This document shows, piece after piece, positions 19,901 to 25,794 of a stretch of 37,122 nt of DNA (its first letter is position 1; every line of letters begins with the position of its first letter). The stretch is from Candidatus Omnitrophota bacterium (GTDB lineage: Bacteria; Omnitrophota; Gorgyraeia; JAGLLT01), in assembly GCA_023140385.1 (NCBI GenBank), contig JAGLLT010000014.1, forward strand, positions 1-37,122, written 5' to 3'. Position numbers and translations under genes: made by a program. Under the pieces are notes generated by a model, which was not told where the DNA came from, did no database searches, and saw nothing but the letters and a program-made list of their open reading frames with translations.

Positions 19901-21468
19901 ATAATGACCCCCTGAGAACCGAAAATTATCATAGCGTGGAACGTCCCTGGTTTTGGGTAAGTGTCTTTTTTATTTTAGGGGCCGCGGCGGCTAATCAGAT
20001 TAAGCTGCCTTTTTTTATTCTATATCTCTTGTGTTTTGGCGGCCTCCTTTTTTCTTTTATCTTCCTCTTGAATAAACGGATATTTTTTTTGTGCCTGGTA
20101 TTAAGCCTGTCGGCTTTTGGTTTTTTGAGGTTTCAGATTGCCTCTTTTGTGCCGGATGATAATATCGGAGAGTTTATCAGTGAGGAGAAAGAAAAGGTTA
20201 TAGTAGAAGGTTTCATTGCCGACAACCCGCAAGGGACGGTTGACCGCTTTAAAAGAGAAGTAGTGGAGTTTTTATTTGAGACAGCCTCTTTGATAAAAGA
20301 GGGAGAGAGGATTGATGTTTCCGGTAAGTTAAAGGTGAGTGTTTATAATCTTAGAGCCGGAGATTTTAGATACGGAGATACATTCCTTTTAGAAGGCAGT
20401 TTGTCCAGGCCGCGGGCGCCCGAACACCCTCAGCAGTTTGATTACGGAGAGTACTTAAAAAGGAGAGGTATTTACGGGCTCTTTTACGTAAATAAAAAAG
20501 ACGGAATTGTCAGGCTGGGTGGAAACAAAGGCAAATCCTTACTGAAAGCCGCCTATTGCTTAAAGAATAATTTAAAGAAAAAGTACGCCTCGCTTTTACC
20601 GCCAACCCACAGCGCCATATTAAGCGCCCTTATTTTAGGCGACCGGAAGGAAATTCCGGCGCCCGTCCTTGACTCTTTTATTCATACCGGCTGTGTCCAT
20701 ATTTTAGCTATCAGCGGTTTGCACGTGGGCCTGGTGATCTTAATTATTTTGGCTATTTTCAGGTTAACGCGCGTCAAGGCCAAAGCGGCTGTAGTTCTCT
20801 GTATCTGTTTTTTGATTTTTTACTGTTTTTTAACCGGAATGAGAGCCTCTGTTGTGCGTGCCTGTATTATGGGAAGCCTTGTTTTAGGGGCGATGGTTTT
20901 GGAAAGAGATGTTGACTTATATAATTCTTTAGGGCTGGCGGCGTTTTGTATGCTGCTTTTTAATCCTTATCAGCTTTTTGATGTAGGGTTTCAGCTTTCC
21001 TTTGCAGCCGTCCTTTCTATTGTTTATCTGACCCCCAAACTTCTGAATTTTACCGGTCCGGCCTTTGAGCTTGTTAAAAAGGCTCCGCTCCCCTGGCTGA
21101 GGAAGACTTTGCTGTTTACGGGGCAAGCCGCCTGTGTTTCATTTTCCGCCTGGCTGGGCGTTATGCCTTTAACTTTACACTATTTTCATCAAGCCTCTTT
21201 AGTGAGCGTTATAGCTAACCTGTTTATCTTGCCTCTGTTGACTATTTCTCTGGCGCTGGGCTTTTTGGTGAGTGTAGTGAGTTTTTTATCATTTACTCTG
21301 GCTAAGATTTTCAGTGAAAGTTTATGGCTCACTCTTTTTTCTATGGTTAAAACCGCTCAAATCTTTGAAAAAATTCCCTGCGCTTTTTTTCACTTTGAAG
21401 GCGTAACCGCCCCGCTCCTTTTTTTATATTACGGAGCTTTACTTGGCCTAACCTTCAGGCTTGATTAA
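19897..21468 (+). CDS. comEC: ComEC/Rec2 DNA-uptake channel, without metallo-beta-lactamase domain
   Basis: 523-residue polytopic inner-membrane protein thought to pass single-stranded DNA into the cytoplasm. The N-terminal DUF4131 region (two to three helices, then the beta-rich OB-like part with IVEGFIADNP and FLLEGSL) is followed by the Competence domain. The latter has the conserved HILAISGLHVGLV and FYCFLTGMRASVVRACIMG. The protein ends after the last helices. The C-terminal beta-lactamase-like domain of the 750-800 residue ComEC proteins is absent, and the region after the stop does not encode it. Forms like this are known in several phyla. Confidence 0.93.
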   Translation: MNNDPLRTENYHSVERPWFWVSVFFILGAAAANQIKLPFFILYLLCFGGLLFSFIFLLNKRIFFLCLVLSLSAFGFLRFQIASFVPDDNIGEFISEEKEKVIVEGFIADNPQGTVDRFKREVVEFLFETASLIKEGERIDVSGKLKVSVYNLRAGDFRYGDTFLLEGSLSRPRAPEHPQQFDYGEYLKRRGIYGLFYVNKKDGIVRLGGNKGKSLLKAAYCLKNNLKKKYASLLPPTHSAILSALILGDRKEIPAPVLDSFIHTGCVHILAISGLHVGLVILIILAIFRLTRVKAKAAVVLCICFLIFYCFLTGMRASVVRACIMGSLVLGAMVLERDVDLYNSLGLAAFCMLLFNPYQLFDVGFQLSFAAVLSIVYLTPKLLNFTGPAFELVKKAPLPWLRKTLLFTGQAACVSFSAWLGVMPLTLHYFHQASLVSVIANLFILPLLTISLALGFLVSVVSFLSFTLAKIFSESLWLTLFSMVKTAQIFEKIPCAFFHFEGVTAPLLFLYYGALLGLTFRLD

Positions 21469-21508
21469 AACCGAGTTTCAATCAGAAATATCTTGATAGC
21501 GGGAGAGA

Positions 21509-22501
21509 ATGTGGTACTATTTAAAAGATATGTTAAAACAGGAAATTTTTAGAACTTTTTATGTGTTATTAATTTTGTTTTTGCCGCTTGCCGCCGGTTA
21601 TGGCTTGAGAAAGAAAAACCTTATACCCGGGCCGGAGCGCGTTTCAATACGGCTTATTGTGTTTTTGACCAAAACGGTTACGCCTTTTGTGGTTTTATTC
21701 TCTTTCTGGAAGCTTGAATTAACCAGCGCCAAAATCTTTACCCTGCCGCTGGTAGGAATGGCTATTTCCACGCTGGCTTTGGTGCCTGCTTTCTTTTTTG
21801 TAAAAGTTCACGGGTTAAACCGGAAGCAGGCGGGAAGTTATCTAACCTCAGCTATGTTCTCCAATATAGGCTATACATTGGGCGGCTTTATTGCTTTTGT
21901 TTTATACGGTGAAGCGGGCTTTGGCCTGACCGTCCTTTACTGTCTTTATTTTAAACCCTTTTACTATACCATCGGTTTTTATATAGCCGAAAATTACAGT
22001 TCCCAAAAGGGAGTAAAAATTAAAGATAATCTTAAGAAGGTTTTTACTGATGGTATAAGATTATTTCCTCTTTTGGGCCTCGCCGCCGGTATTGGGCTTA
22101 ACTTACTTGATGTACCCAGGCCGGGTTTTATACAACAGTTAAACGGTTTTTTGATACCCGCGACAACCTTTGTATATATGCTGGCCATCGGTATGACCTT
22201 AAAATTAAGGGCGATTAAGAGATTTAAGGTGCCGGTGCTTTCCATGAGTGTTATAAAATTTATCTGGTCGCCCCTTATAGGCTTAGCCATTGCTTATTTT
22301 TTGGGTTATCGTTTTATTCTGGGGGGTTTACTCTTTAAGGTAGCTTTGATTGAGTCCTTTATGCCCACGGCCATTACAAGCTTAATGCTGCCCGCTTTAT
22401 TCAATCTTGACCAGGATCTTTCAAATTCATGCTGGATTTTTACCACCCTCCTGCTCATCCCACTCTTGCCGGTTATGTTCTGGATATTAAGCCTTTTGTA
22501 A
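21509..22501 (+). CDS. AEC-family (auxin efflux carrier type) membrane transporter
   Basis: 330 residues with about ten hydrophobic helices and the two-half layout of the membrane-transport family PF03547. Near the start it reads FLPLAAGYGLRKKNLIPG; in mid-protein GSYLTSAMFSNIGYTLGGF; near the end ESFMPTAITSLMLPALFNLD, all typical. Substrates in bacteria include malate and other dicarboxylates, but cannot be assigned here. GGGAGAGA precedes the ATG. It is the last core gene before the cassette array. Confidence 0.85.
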   Translation: MWYYLKDMLKQEIFRTFYVLLILFLPLAAGYGLRKKNLIPGPERVSIRLIVFLTKTVTPFVVLFSFWKLELTSAKIFTLPLVGMAISTLALVPAFFFVKVHGLNRKQAGSYLTSAMFSNIGYTLGGFIAFVLYGEAGFGLTVLYCLYFKPFYYTIGFYIAENYSSQKGVKIKDNLKKVFTDGIRLFPLLGLAAGIGLNLLDVPRPGFIQQLNGFLIPATTFVYMLAIGMTLKLRAIKRFKVPVLSMSVIKFIWSPLIGLAIAYFLGYRFILGGLLFKVALIESFMPTAITSLMLPALFNLDQDLSNSCWIFTTLLLIPLLPVMFWILSLL

Positions 22502-22504
22502 CAT

Positions 22505-22553
22505 AAAAAAAGAGGGGGGTTAAGTTGCCCCCTCTTACTATGTCTCTTTTTTT
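22505..22553. terminator. Bidirectional intrinsic terminator
   Basis: AAGAGGGGG (22510-22518) pairs with CCCCCTCTT (22528-22536). On the minus strand the hairpin runs directly into seven Ts, an excellent terminator for the cassette genes. On the plus strand a T-run follows ten bases later, ending the AEC transporter transcript. Confidence 0.85.
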
Positions 22554-22656
22554 ACCTAACGGTTGAACTAAGTAACGTTGTAGGCACATAAAAATCAAAA
22601 ATTTCTAATTTTTGCGCGGCCGCTTATACAACATCCACTGAATTGCTTGGTTATAA
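22554..22656 (-). repeat. attC site 5 (left end of array)
   Basis: Plus-strand ends are ACCTAAC (22554-22560, the complement of the consensus GTTRRRY) and GTTATAAG (22650-22657). An inner stem GTTGTA/TACAAC lies around an AT-rich loop. The 16-mer TAACGGTTGAACTAAG (22557-22572) recurs exactly in the attC at 23957. The brnA stop lies 10 bases to the right. Confidence 0.75.
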
Positions 22657-22665
22657 GTTTATCTA

Positions 22666-22896
22666 CTATTTTGCGATGGCTTCTTCTAACCGTTCCGCAA
22701 CCCAAACTTTGATAATAGACTGACGAGGAACCCCGAGGCGCTTGGCTTCTTTATCAAGCGAATGAACCATCCAAATAGGAAAATCAACATTTACTCTCTT
22801 TTGTTCCTGCTCCGGCCTTCTGGCTTTTGAGAGATCTAAATACTTCTTAATGTTTTTGCCTTTATCAAATTTTTTATCAAATTCTTTAGCTTTCAT
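22666..22896 (-). CDS. brnA: BrnA-type / CopG-like antitoxin
   Basis: 76 residues. An acidic/basic N-terminus (MKAKEFDKKFDKGKNIKKYLDLSKARRP) is followed by a ribbon-helix-helix stretch: RVNVDFPIWMVHSLDKEAKRLGV and RQSIIKVWVAERLEEA. This is the usual partner of BrnT toxins: it binds the toxin and represses the pair's promoter. Its start overlaps the end of a broken brnT gene (22886-23101). It is thus an apparently intact antitoxin without an intact adjacent toxin; the other BrnT in the array (23589-23879) belongs to a different pair. Last gene of the cassette ending at attC 22554-22656. Confidence 0.85.
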   Translation of the reverse strand: MKAKEFDKKFDKGKNIKKYLDLSKARRPEQEQKRVNVDFPIWMVHSLDKEAKRLGVPRQSIIKVWVAERLEEAIAK

Positions 22897-23101
22897 ACAT
22901 TTCCACCTCCTCTGGTCTAGAGCGACGCACAGAGATAATTCTTAATTTTTCGTTACGATAAACAATAATTCCCGACCAACATTTTTCCTCAATCTTGCCA
23001 ACAACCAAAAATCTTGGTTCATCTACCGTCTTGGCAGGAATTTCAATTAAATCGGGATCATCCCATAATTTTTGGGCTTCAATAAATCAAATCCCATGCT
23101 T
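22886..23101 (-). pseudogene. brnT: BrnT-family toxin, 5'-truncated with in-frame stop
   Basis: Not annotated by simple ORF rules. The minus strand reads KHGI, then TGA (23087-23089), then FIEAQKLWDDPDLIEIPAK, EPRFLVVGKIEEKCWSG and IIVYRNEKLRIISVRRSRP, ending EEVEMYES with TAA at 22886-22888. This is the BrnT ribonuclease fold, with the conserved PRFLVVGKI and RIISVRRSR strands. The first 15 or so residues (up to the KHG motif) are missing: a TAA stop of the neighbouring lipoprotein gene directly precedes KHGI. The gene therefore lacks a start and has a stop. The truncation point coincides with a missing attC site. Confidence 0.8.
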
Positions 23102-23302
23102 TTATTCTCTTAGCCAAATGTGGAATACATCTTTAAACTCTTCCATTGTTAACTCCTGCATCGTTTTTCCATATTTATCCATTGCAATTTTCCTCGTGGT
23201 ACGGCCTCTGGACGGTGAATCATCTTTAGGAGTATTAGTGGTTTCACAGCACCCGGCTAAAAGAAAGATTAATAAAAAAAATAATATAATTCTCTTTTCC
23301 AT
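23102..23302 (-). CDS. Small lipoprotein, probably 3'-truncated cassette gene
   Basis: 66 residues with a clear lipoprotein signal (RIILFFLLIFLLAGC, Cys18 lipidated) and GAGGAAT 6 bases before the ATG, so it is expressed as a gene. The mature part is polar and has no recognisable domain. It begins right after attC 23326-23402 in cassette direction, as a cassette gene should. It ends against the brnT remnant with no attC between, so its original 3' end was probably lost in the same deletion. Confidence 0.65.
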   Translation of the reverse strand: MEKRIILFFLLIFLLAGCCETTNTPKDDSPSRGRTTRKIAMDKYGKTMQELTMEEFKDVFHIWLRE

Positions 23303-23325
23303 TATTCCTCAGCCCTTTTTATTTT

Positions 23326-23402
23326 CCCGTAACATGGAGATCAGGTATTTTATGGAGCGGCTTTGCCGCGAAATAAAATTGCCTGGATTGTTTTGTTATG
23401 AC
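23326..23402 (-). repeat. attC site 4
   Basis: Plus-strand ends CCCGTAAC (23326-23333) and GTTATGAC (23395-23402). The outer stem is CAGGTATTTTAT / ATAAAATTGCCTG, with an extra base in one arm as in the extrahelical bases of attC. The inner stem is GCGGC/GCCGC around TTT. The R'' box GTCATAAC is the exact complement of GTTATGAC at the start of the same cassette. The brnA stop codon lies inside R''. Confidence 0.85.
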
Positions 23403-23605
23403 CATTTAAATTGAGGTTTTCTATGTGATTGCGCGCAATCTCTAAGGTAAAGATTAATTAAGTTTTGATATGGGACGCCTGTTTCTCCAGCAAGAGATTT
23501 AAAATAATCAATCGTTTTCCGTTCAATTCTAATACTAATTTGCTGTTTTAGCCGTTTAACGTAAGGATTTTTTGTGGATTTTGAAAAATCATATTCTTTT
23601 CGCAT
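23396..23605 (-). CDS. brnA: BrnA-type antitoxin
   Basis: 69 residues, of the second BrnA-like kind: MRKEYDFSKSTKNPYVKRLKQQISIRIERKTIDYFKSLAGETGVPYQNLINLYLRDC. It has an N-terminal toxin-wrapping segment followed by a ribbon-helix-helix. It overlaps the end of its brnT partner by 17 bases, a standard toxin-first BrnTA operon. Its stop codon TAA is part of the attC R'' box. Confidence 0.88.
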   Translation of the reverse strand: MRKEYDFSKSTKNPYVKRLKQQISIRIERKTIDYFKSLAGETGVPYQNLINLYLRDCAQSHRKPQFKWS

Positions 23606-23879
23606 AGTATTGTTTCTCCTCCTTCTTTGTTGCTTTTCGTGCTGATATGATTCTTATTATTTCATCATTTTCTCTATAACAATGACATACTACAAGTATT
23701 CTTAAGCGCATGCTCATTCCTAAAAGCAAGAATCTATCCTCACTTTTAGAATGATCTGGATCATAGATAATTTGAGCAATATCGTCAAGAAAAACAGTCT
23801 GTGCTTCTTTAAAAGAAACCTGATGTTTCTTTTGGTTAATTTTACCCTTATTTTTATCCCAAACAAACTGTATATCCAT
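23589..23879 (-). CDS. brnT: BrnT-family ribonuclease toxin
   Basis: 96 residues with the RelE-like BrnT pattern. The N-terminus MDIQFVWDKNKGKINQKKHQVSFKEAQTVFLDD leads into RFLLLGMSMRLRILVVCHCYRENDEIIRIISARKATKKEE. BrnT cleaves mRNA and arrests growth until neutralised by BrnA. The KHQVSF and RIISARKA motifs place it clearly, and unlike the copy at 22886-23101 it is intact. First gene of its cassette, about 80 bases from the attC at 23957-24052. Confidence 0.88.
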   Translation of the reverse strand: MDIQFVWDKNKGKINQKKHQVSFKEAQTVFLDDIAQIIYDPDHSKSEDRFLLLGMSMRLRILVVCHCYRENDEIIRIISARKATKKEEKQYYAKRI

Positions 23880-23956
23880 AATAATTATACCATAATTATA
23901 AAATAATTACCACATTAAGTCAATAAATAGTTTTTTTATGATTTTTCTATTTTATC

Positions 23957-24052
23957 GTCATAACGGTTGAACTAAGCCGCGTGGGAATTAACATAAATCA
24001 GCTTTCTGCCACAAGCGCTTATTCCACGTCGGCTTCAGTGATTTGTTATCTG
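23957..24052 (-). repeat. attC site 3
   Basis: Plus-strand ends GTCATAAC (23957-23964) and GTTATCTG (24045-24052). The stem is AAGCCGCGTGGGAA / TTCCACGTCGGCTT, complementary except for extra bases in each arm, the classic imperfect attC stem. TAACGGTTGAACTAAGCCGCG resembles the reverse of well-known attC sites such as that of aadA cassettes (from memory). The stop codon of the next gene lies in R''. Confidence 0.88.
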
Positions 24053-24546
24053 GGAATATTAATAGGTTTTTCTTTCAGCACCTTTATTTTCAAACTTCTT
24101 ATCTTATCTTCGTCTTCAGATACATATTCAATATTTGTTTCTTTTTTACCATTTATTGTTTTTTTAACGACTTTGCATGAAATGCCATTTTCTTCTAATA
24201 GAGATATAAAATATTTATTTTGTTCCTCTGTGATAAATGAAATATTTGAAGGAAGCTGCTCCCCATTTTCTTCATAAATATCTTTGATTAAAGTTCTAAC
24301 CATTTTACTGTATTGGGATTCCCAAGCTATATAATCATTTCCGTCTTTATCAAATTGCTCCACGGTATATGGGATATTATTTTGTTTTAATAAATTGACT
24401 AGTTTTGTTTGTCTTTCAACATCTGAGAAATGAATATTGGGGTTTGGTTGTTTAATCTCATTATAGATAGATGGCGGTTTTTTACATGAAATTATAAACA
24501 CCATACTCAACAAAGAAACCATTAAAAATATTTTATTTCTTTTCAT
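24046..24546 (-). CDS. Cassette-borne lipoprotein, unknown function
   Basis: 166 residues from ATG 24546; the frame opens at GTG 24573, but that falls within the neighbouring attC and would put nine polar residues before the signal. The signal is MKRNKIFLMVSLLSMVFIISC with Cys21 lipidated. The mature part has two similar halves: LVNLLKQNNIPYTVEQFDKDG and FISLLEENGISCKVVKKTING. Each has a helix followed by a strand, suggesting a duplicated small alpha/beta unit such as SPOR- or DUF2007-like folds; no family is claimed. It fills one cassette between two attC sites. Confidence 0.75.
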   Translation of the reverse strand: MKRNKIFLMVSLLSMVFIISCKKPPSIYNEIKQPNPNIHFSDVERQTKLVNLLKQNNIPYTVEQFDKDGNDYIAWESQYSKMVRTLIKDIYEENGEQLPSNISFITEEQNKYFISLLEENGISCKVVKKTINGKKETNIEYVSEDEDKIRSLKIKVLKEKPINIPR

Positions 24547-24553
24547 CTTTTTA

Positions 24554-24633
24554 CAAATAACATTTAAACTCACCTGCCTTTGAGCGCGCCGTTTTCGGCG
24601 CGGGAAAAGGCAGGTGTAGTGCGTTGTTATAGG
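24554..24633 (-). repeat. attC site 2
   Basis: Plus-strand ends CAAATAAC (24554-24561) and GTTATAGG (24626-24633). A long stem: CACCTGCCTT/AAGGCAGGTG (10 bp), then CGCGCCG/CGGCGCG (7 bp) around TTTT, with unpaired bases between. Its R'' box CCTATAAC exactly complements GTTATAGG at the right end of the same cassette (25069-25076), 440 bases away. Confidence 0.88.
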
Positions 24634-24644
24634 TTATTTATATT

Positions 24645-25061
24645 TTAATCATGCTTCAAATGTCCAATTAGTTCTTTGTTTGTATCGGGGTATAGGATCT
24701 TCACCTTATAGTTATCTACATTTACTAGACAAGACCAGAAAAGTCTACTTCCAAGCAGATCTTTCTGAATGAAATGCAATATTTGGTGTCTCTGTTTTCC
24801 GAATTCATCATCCTCCGTTAATCTGTAATTTCCTATCAATTCAATGTGTCCCGTTGAGGACAACCCTAATTCTATTACAAGATAATGTTCTATCTCTTTT
24901 TTAGTATGGTTATCAATTTTTTTCCATGCTACTTCCAGTTTTTTGTCTGCCCCATAAGAAATAATGCTTTTCTCATTTTTTGTTTCTGCCAAGGTTTTGT
25001 TAGCAGCAGTGATAAATAAGCAAAGACATATAAACGTTATTGATAATATTTTTTTCTTCAT
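24645..25061 (-). CDS. Cassette-borne exported protein, unknown function
   Basis: 138 residues. The signal peptide is MKKKILSITFICLCLFITAANKTLAE with a likely cleavage after LAE or TLA. The mature part alternates charged strands (KLEVAWKKIDNHTKKEIEHYLVIELGLSSTGHIELIGNYR) and ends LIGHLKHD. No family recognised. GGAG lies 8 bases before the ATG. It stops 12 bases from attC 24554-24633 and starts 8 bases from the 25069 site, so it exactly fills a cassette. Confidence 0.75.
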   Translation of the reverse strand: MKKKILSITFICLCLFITAANKTLAETKNEKSIISYGADKKLEVAWKKIDNHTKKEIEHYLVIELGLSSTGHIELIGNYRLTEDDEFGKQRHQILHFIQKDLLGSRLFWSCLVNVDNYKVKILYPDTNKELIGHLKHD

Positions 25062-25068
25062 TTTTTCT

Positions 25069-25119
25069 CCTATAACAATTAATATACGGAATCCGTATTT
25101 TTTTGAAACTACGTTATTG
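25069..25119 (-). repeat. attC-like site 1 (right end of array)
   Basis: Plus-strand ends CCTATAAC (25069-25076) and GTTATTG (25113-25119) around stem ATACGG/CCGTAT with loop AAT. At about 51 bases it is short for an attC; it could be a degenerate attC or a secondary site. Its left end is strongly supported as a cassette junction by the perfect match to the next attC's R''. No gene is seen in the cassette that would belong to it (25120-25203). Confidence 0.6.
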
Positions 25120-25203
25120 TTTTAATAGGAATGTTGCCAATCACTCCTGATGTATTTATGTTTATTGTATGATGGTTCATTCAGCGACGTACCTTTAATA
25201 TTA

Positions 25204-25232
25204 ATTATTTCATTTTTAACAACTTTTGTCAA
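25204..25232 (-). promoter_or_regulatory. Promoter reading into the cassette array (Pc-like)
   Basis: On the minus strand TTGACA (25227-25232) and AATAAT (25204-25209) are 17 bp apart. It lies outside the last attC and points into the array, where an integron's cassette promoter would be. Divergent from the PilZ promoter, whose -35 begins 8 bp away. Confidence 0.6.
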
Positions 25233-25240
25233 TGAATAAC

Positions 25241-25270
25241 TTGACAAAATAGGAGCTTTTGTGGTATATT
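25241..25270 (+). promoter_or_regulatory. Promoter of the PilZ gene
   Basis: TTGACA (25241-25246) and TATATT (25265-25270), spacer 18. The 13-mer GTGGTATATTAAA around the -10 recurs exactly at the next promoter (25778-25790). A 5' leader of about 90 bases follows, holding two predicted hairpins (25309-25329 and 25337-25354); the second pairs CCTTTT with AAAAGG of the ribosome site. Confidence 0.7.
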
Positions 25271-25365
25271 AAATTTACAATGTTAACGCGCTCGCTTACC
25301 TAATGATCCCGTTCTTGGGGAGAATGGGACATATTGCCTTTTTCGACCAAAAGGAGAGATTGTGT

Positions 25366-25719
25366 ATGGATGCAAGCGGCTCTATCGAAAGAAGGTGTTT
25401 TTCTCGTTTTGACTGTGCCTTACCGGCGGAATATAAAACAATTGGCCTCCTTAATAACGACACGTTAACAGGCGCGATCAAAAATGTAAGTGAAGGCGGA
25501 ACCCGCCTGATTACAGATGATTTCATACCGCTTAATTCAAGATTAGTTTTAGCATTTAGCTTTCCTTTCAGAAACCGCAAAATTAAATCCCTTTGCAAAG
25601 TAGTTTGGACCAAAAGGTTCGCGACCCTTGCCAAATACGATTTGGGTGTTGAATTTTTGGATATGACAGGTAAATGCAAAGATGATATGGCGGCTTTCAT
25701 TAAAAGCAAACTATCCTGA
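25366..25719 (+). CDS. PilZ-domain protein
   Basis: 117 residues from ATG 25366, chosen because AAGGAGAG lies 9 bases upstream; the frame is open back to 25303, but that part is unlike the family. A single PilZ domain: ERRCFSRFDCALPAEY carries the RRxxxR arginines and KNVSEGGTRLI the NxSxGG motif, so both c-di-GMP contacts are intact. AFSFPFRNRKIKSLCKVVW and YDLGVEFLDM are the usual later strands. No fused effector. It is monocistronic by the look of the next promoter. Confidence 0.82.
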   Translation: MDASGSIERRCFSRFDCALPAEYKTIGLLNNDTLTGAIKNVSEGGTRLITDDFIPLNSRLVLAFSFPFRNRKIKSLCKVVWTKRFATLAKYDLGVEFLDMTGKCKDDMAAFIKSKLS

Positions 25720-25758
25720 GAAAAAAAGACACTCCTGCTCTTCCTTTTTTCTGTTTTC

Positions 25759-25787
25759 TTGACAAAGATAACCTTCAGTGGTATATT
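25759..25787 (+). promoter_or_regulatory. Promoter of bamD-like/lptE/holA operon, giving a nearly leaderless mRNA
   Basis: TTGACA (25759-25764), 17-bp spacer, TATATT (25782-25787). The ATG of the first gene is at 25795, so transcription should start at or within a base or two of the start codon. Confidence 0.75.
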
Positions 25788-25794
25788 AAAATAT

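Larger units (their letters stand above)
22554..25119 (-). mobile_element. Integron-type gene cassette array without integrase (CALIN)
   Basis: Five attC-like sites in one orientation bracket compact minus-strand genes, giving cassettes of roughly 450-680 bp. Read on the minus strand, each site starts xxxxTAAC or CAATAAC and ends GTTAxxxx around an imperfect stem. The first bases of a cassette (after the upstream site's G) should complement the R'' box of its own attC. GTTATAGG/CCTATAAC and GTTATGAC/GTCATAAC are perfect, GTTATTTG/CAGATAAC matches 7/8, and the fourth fails (see findings). No integrase gene is in the window; flanks are core genes on both sides. Typical cargo: toxin-antitoxin modules and small exported proteins. 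Confidence 0.8.

Noticed and set aside
23087-23089. Recoding (selenocysteine or readthrough) at the TGA in the BrnT remnant
   Set aside because: The gene also lacks its N-terminus and start codon, so ordinary decay is simpler; no hairpin of the right kind follows.
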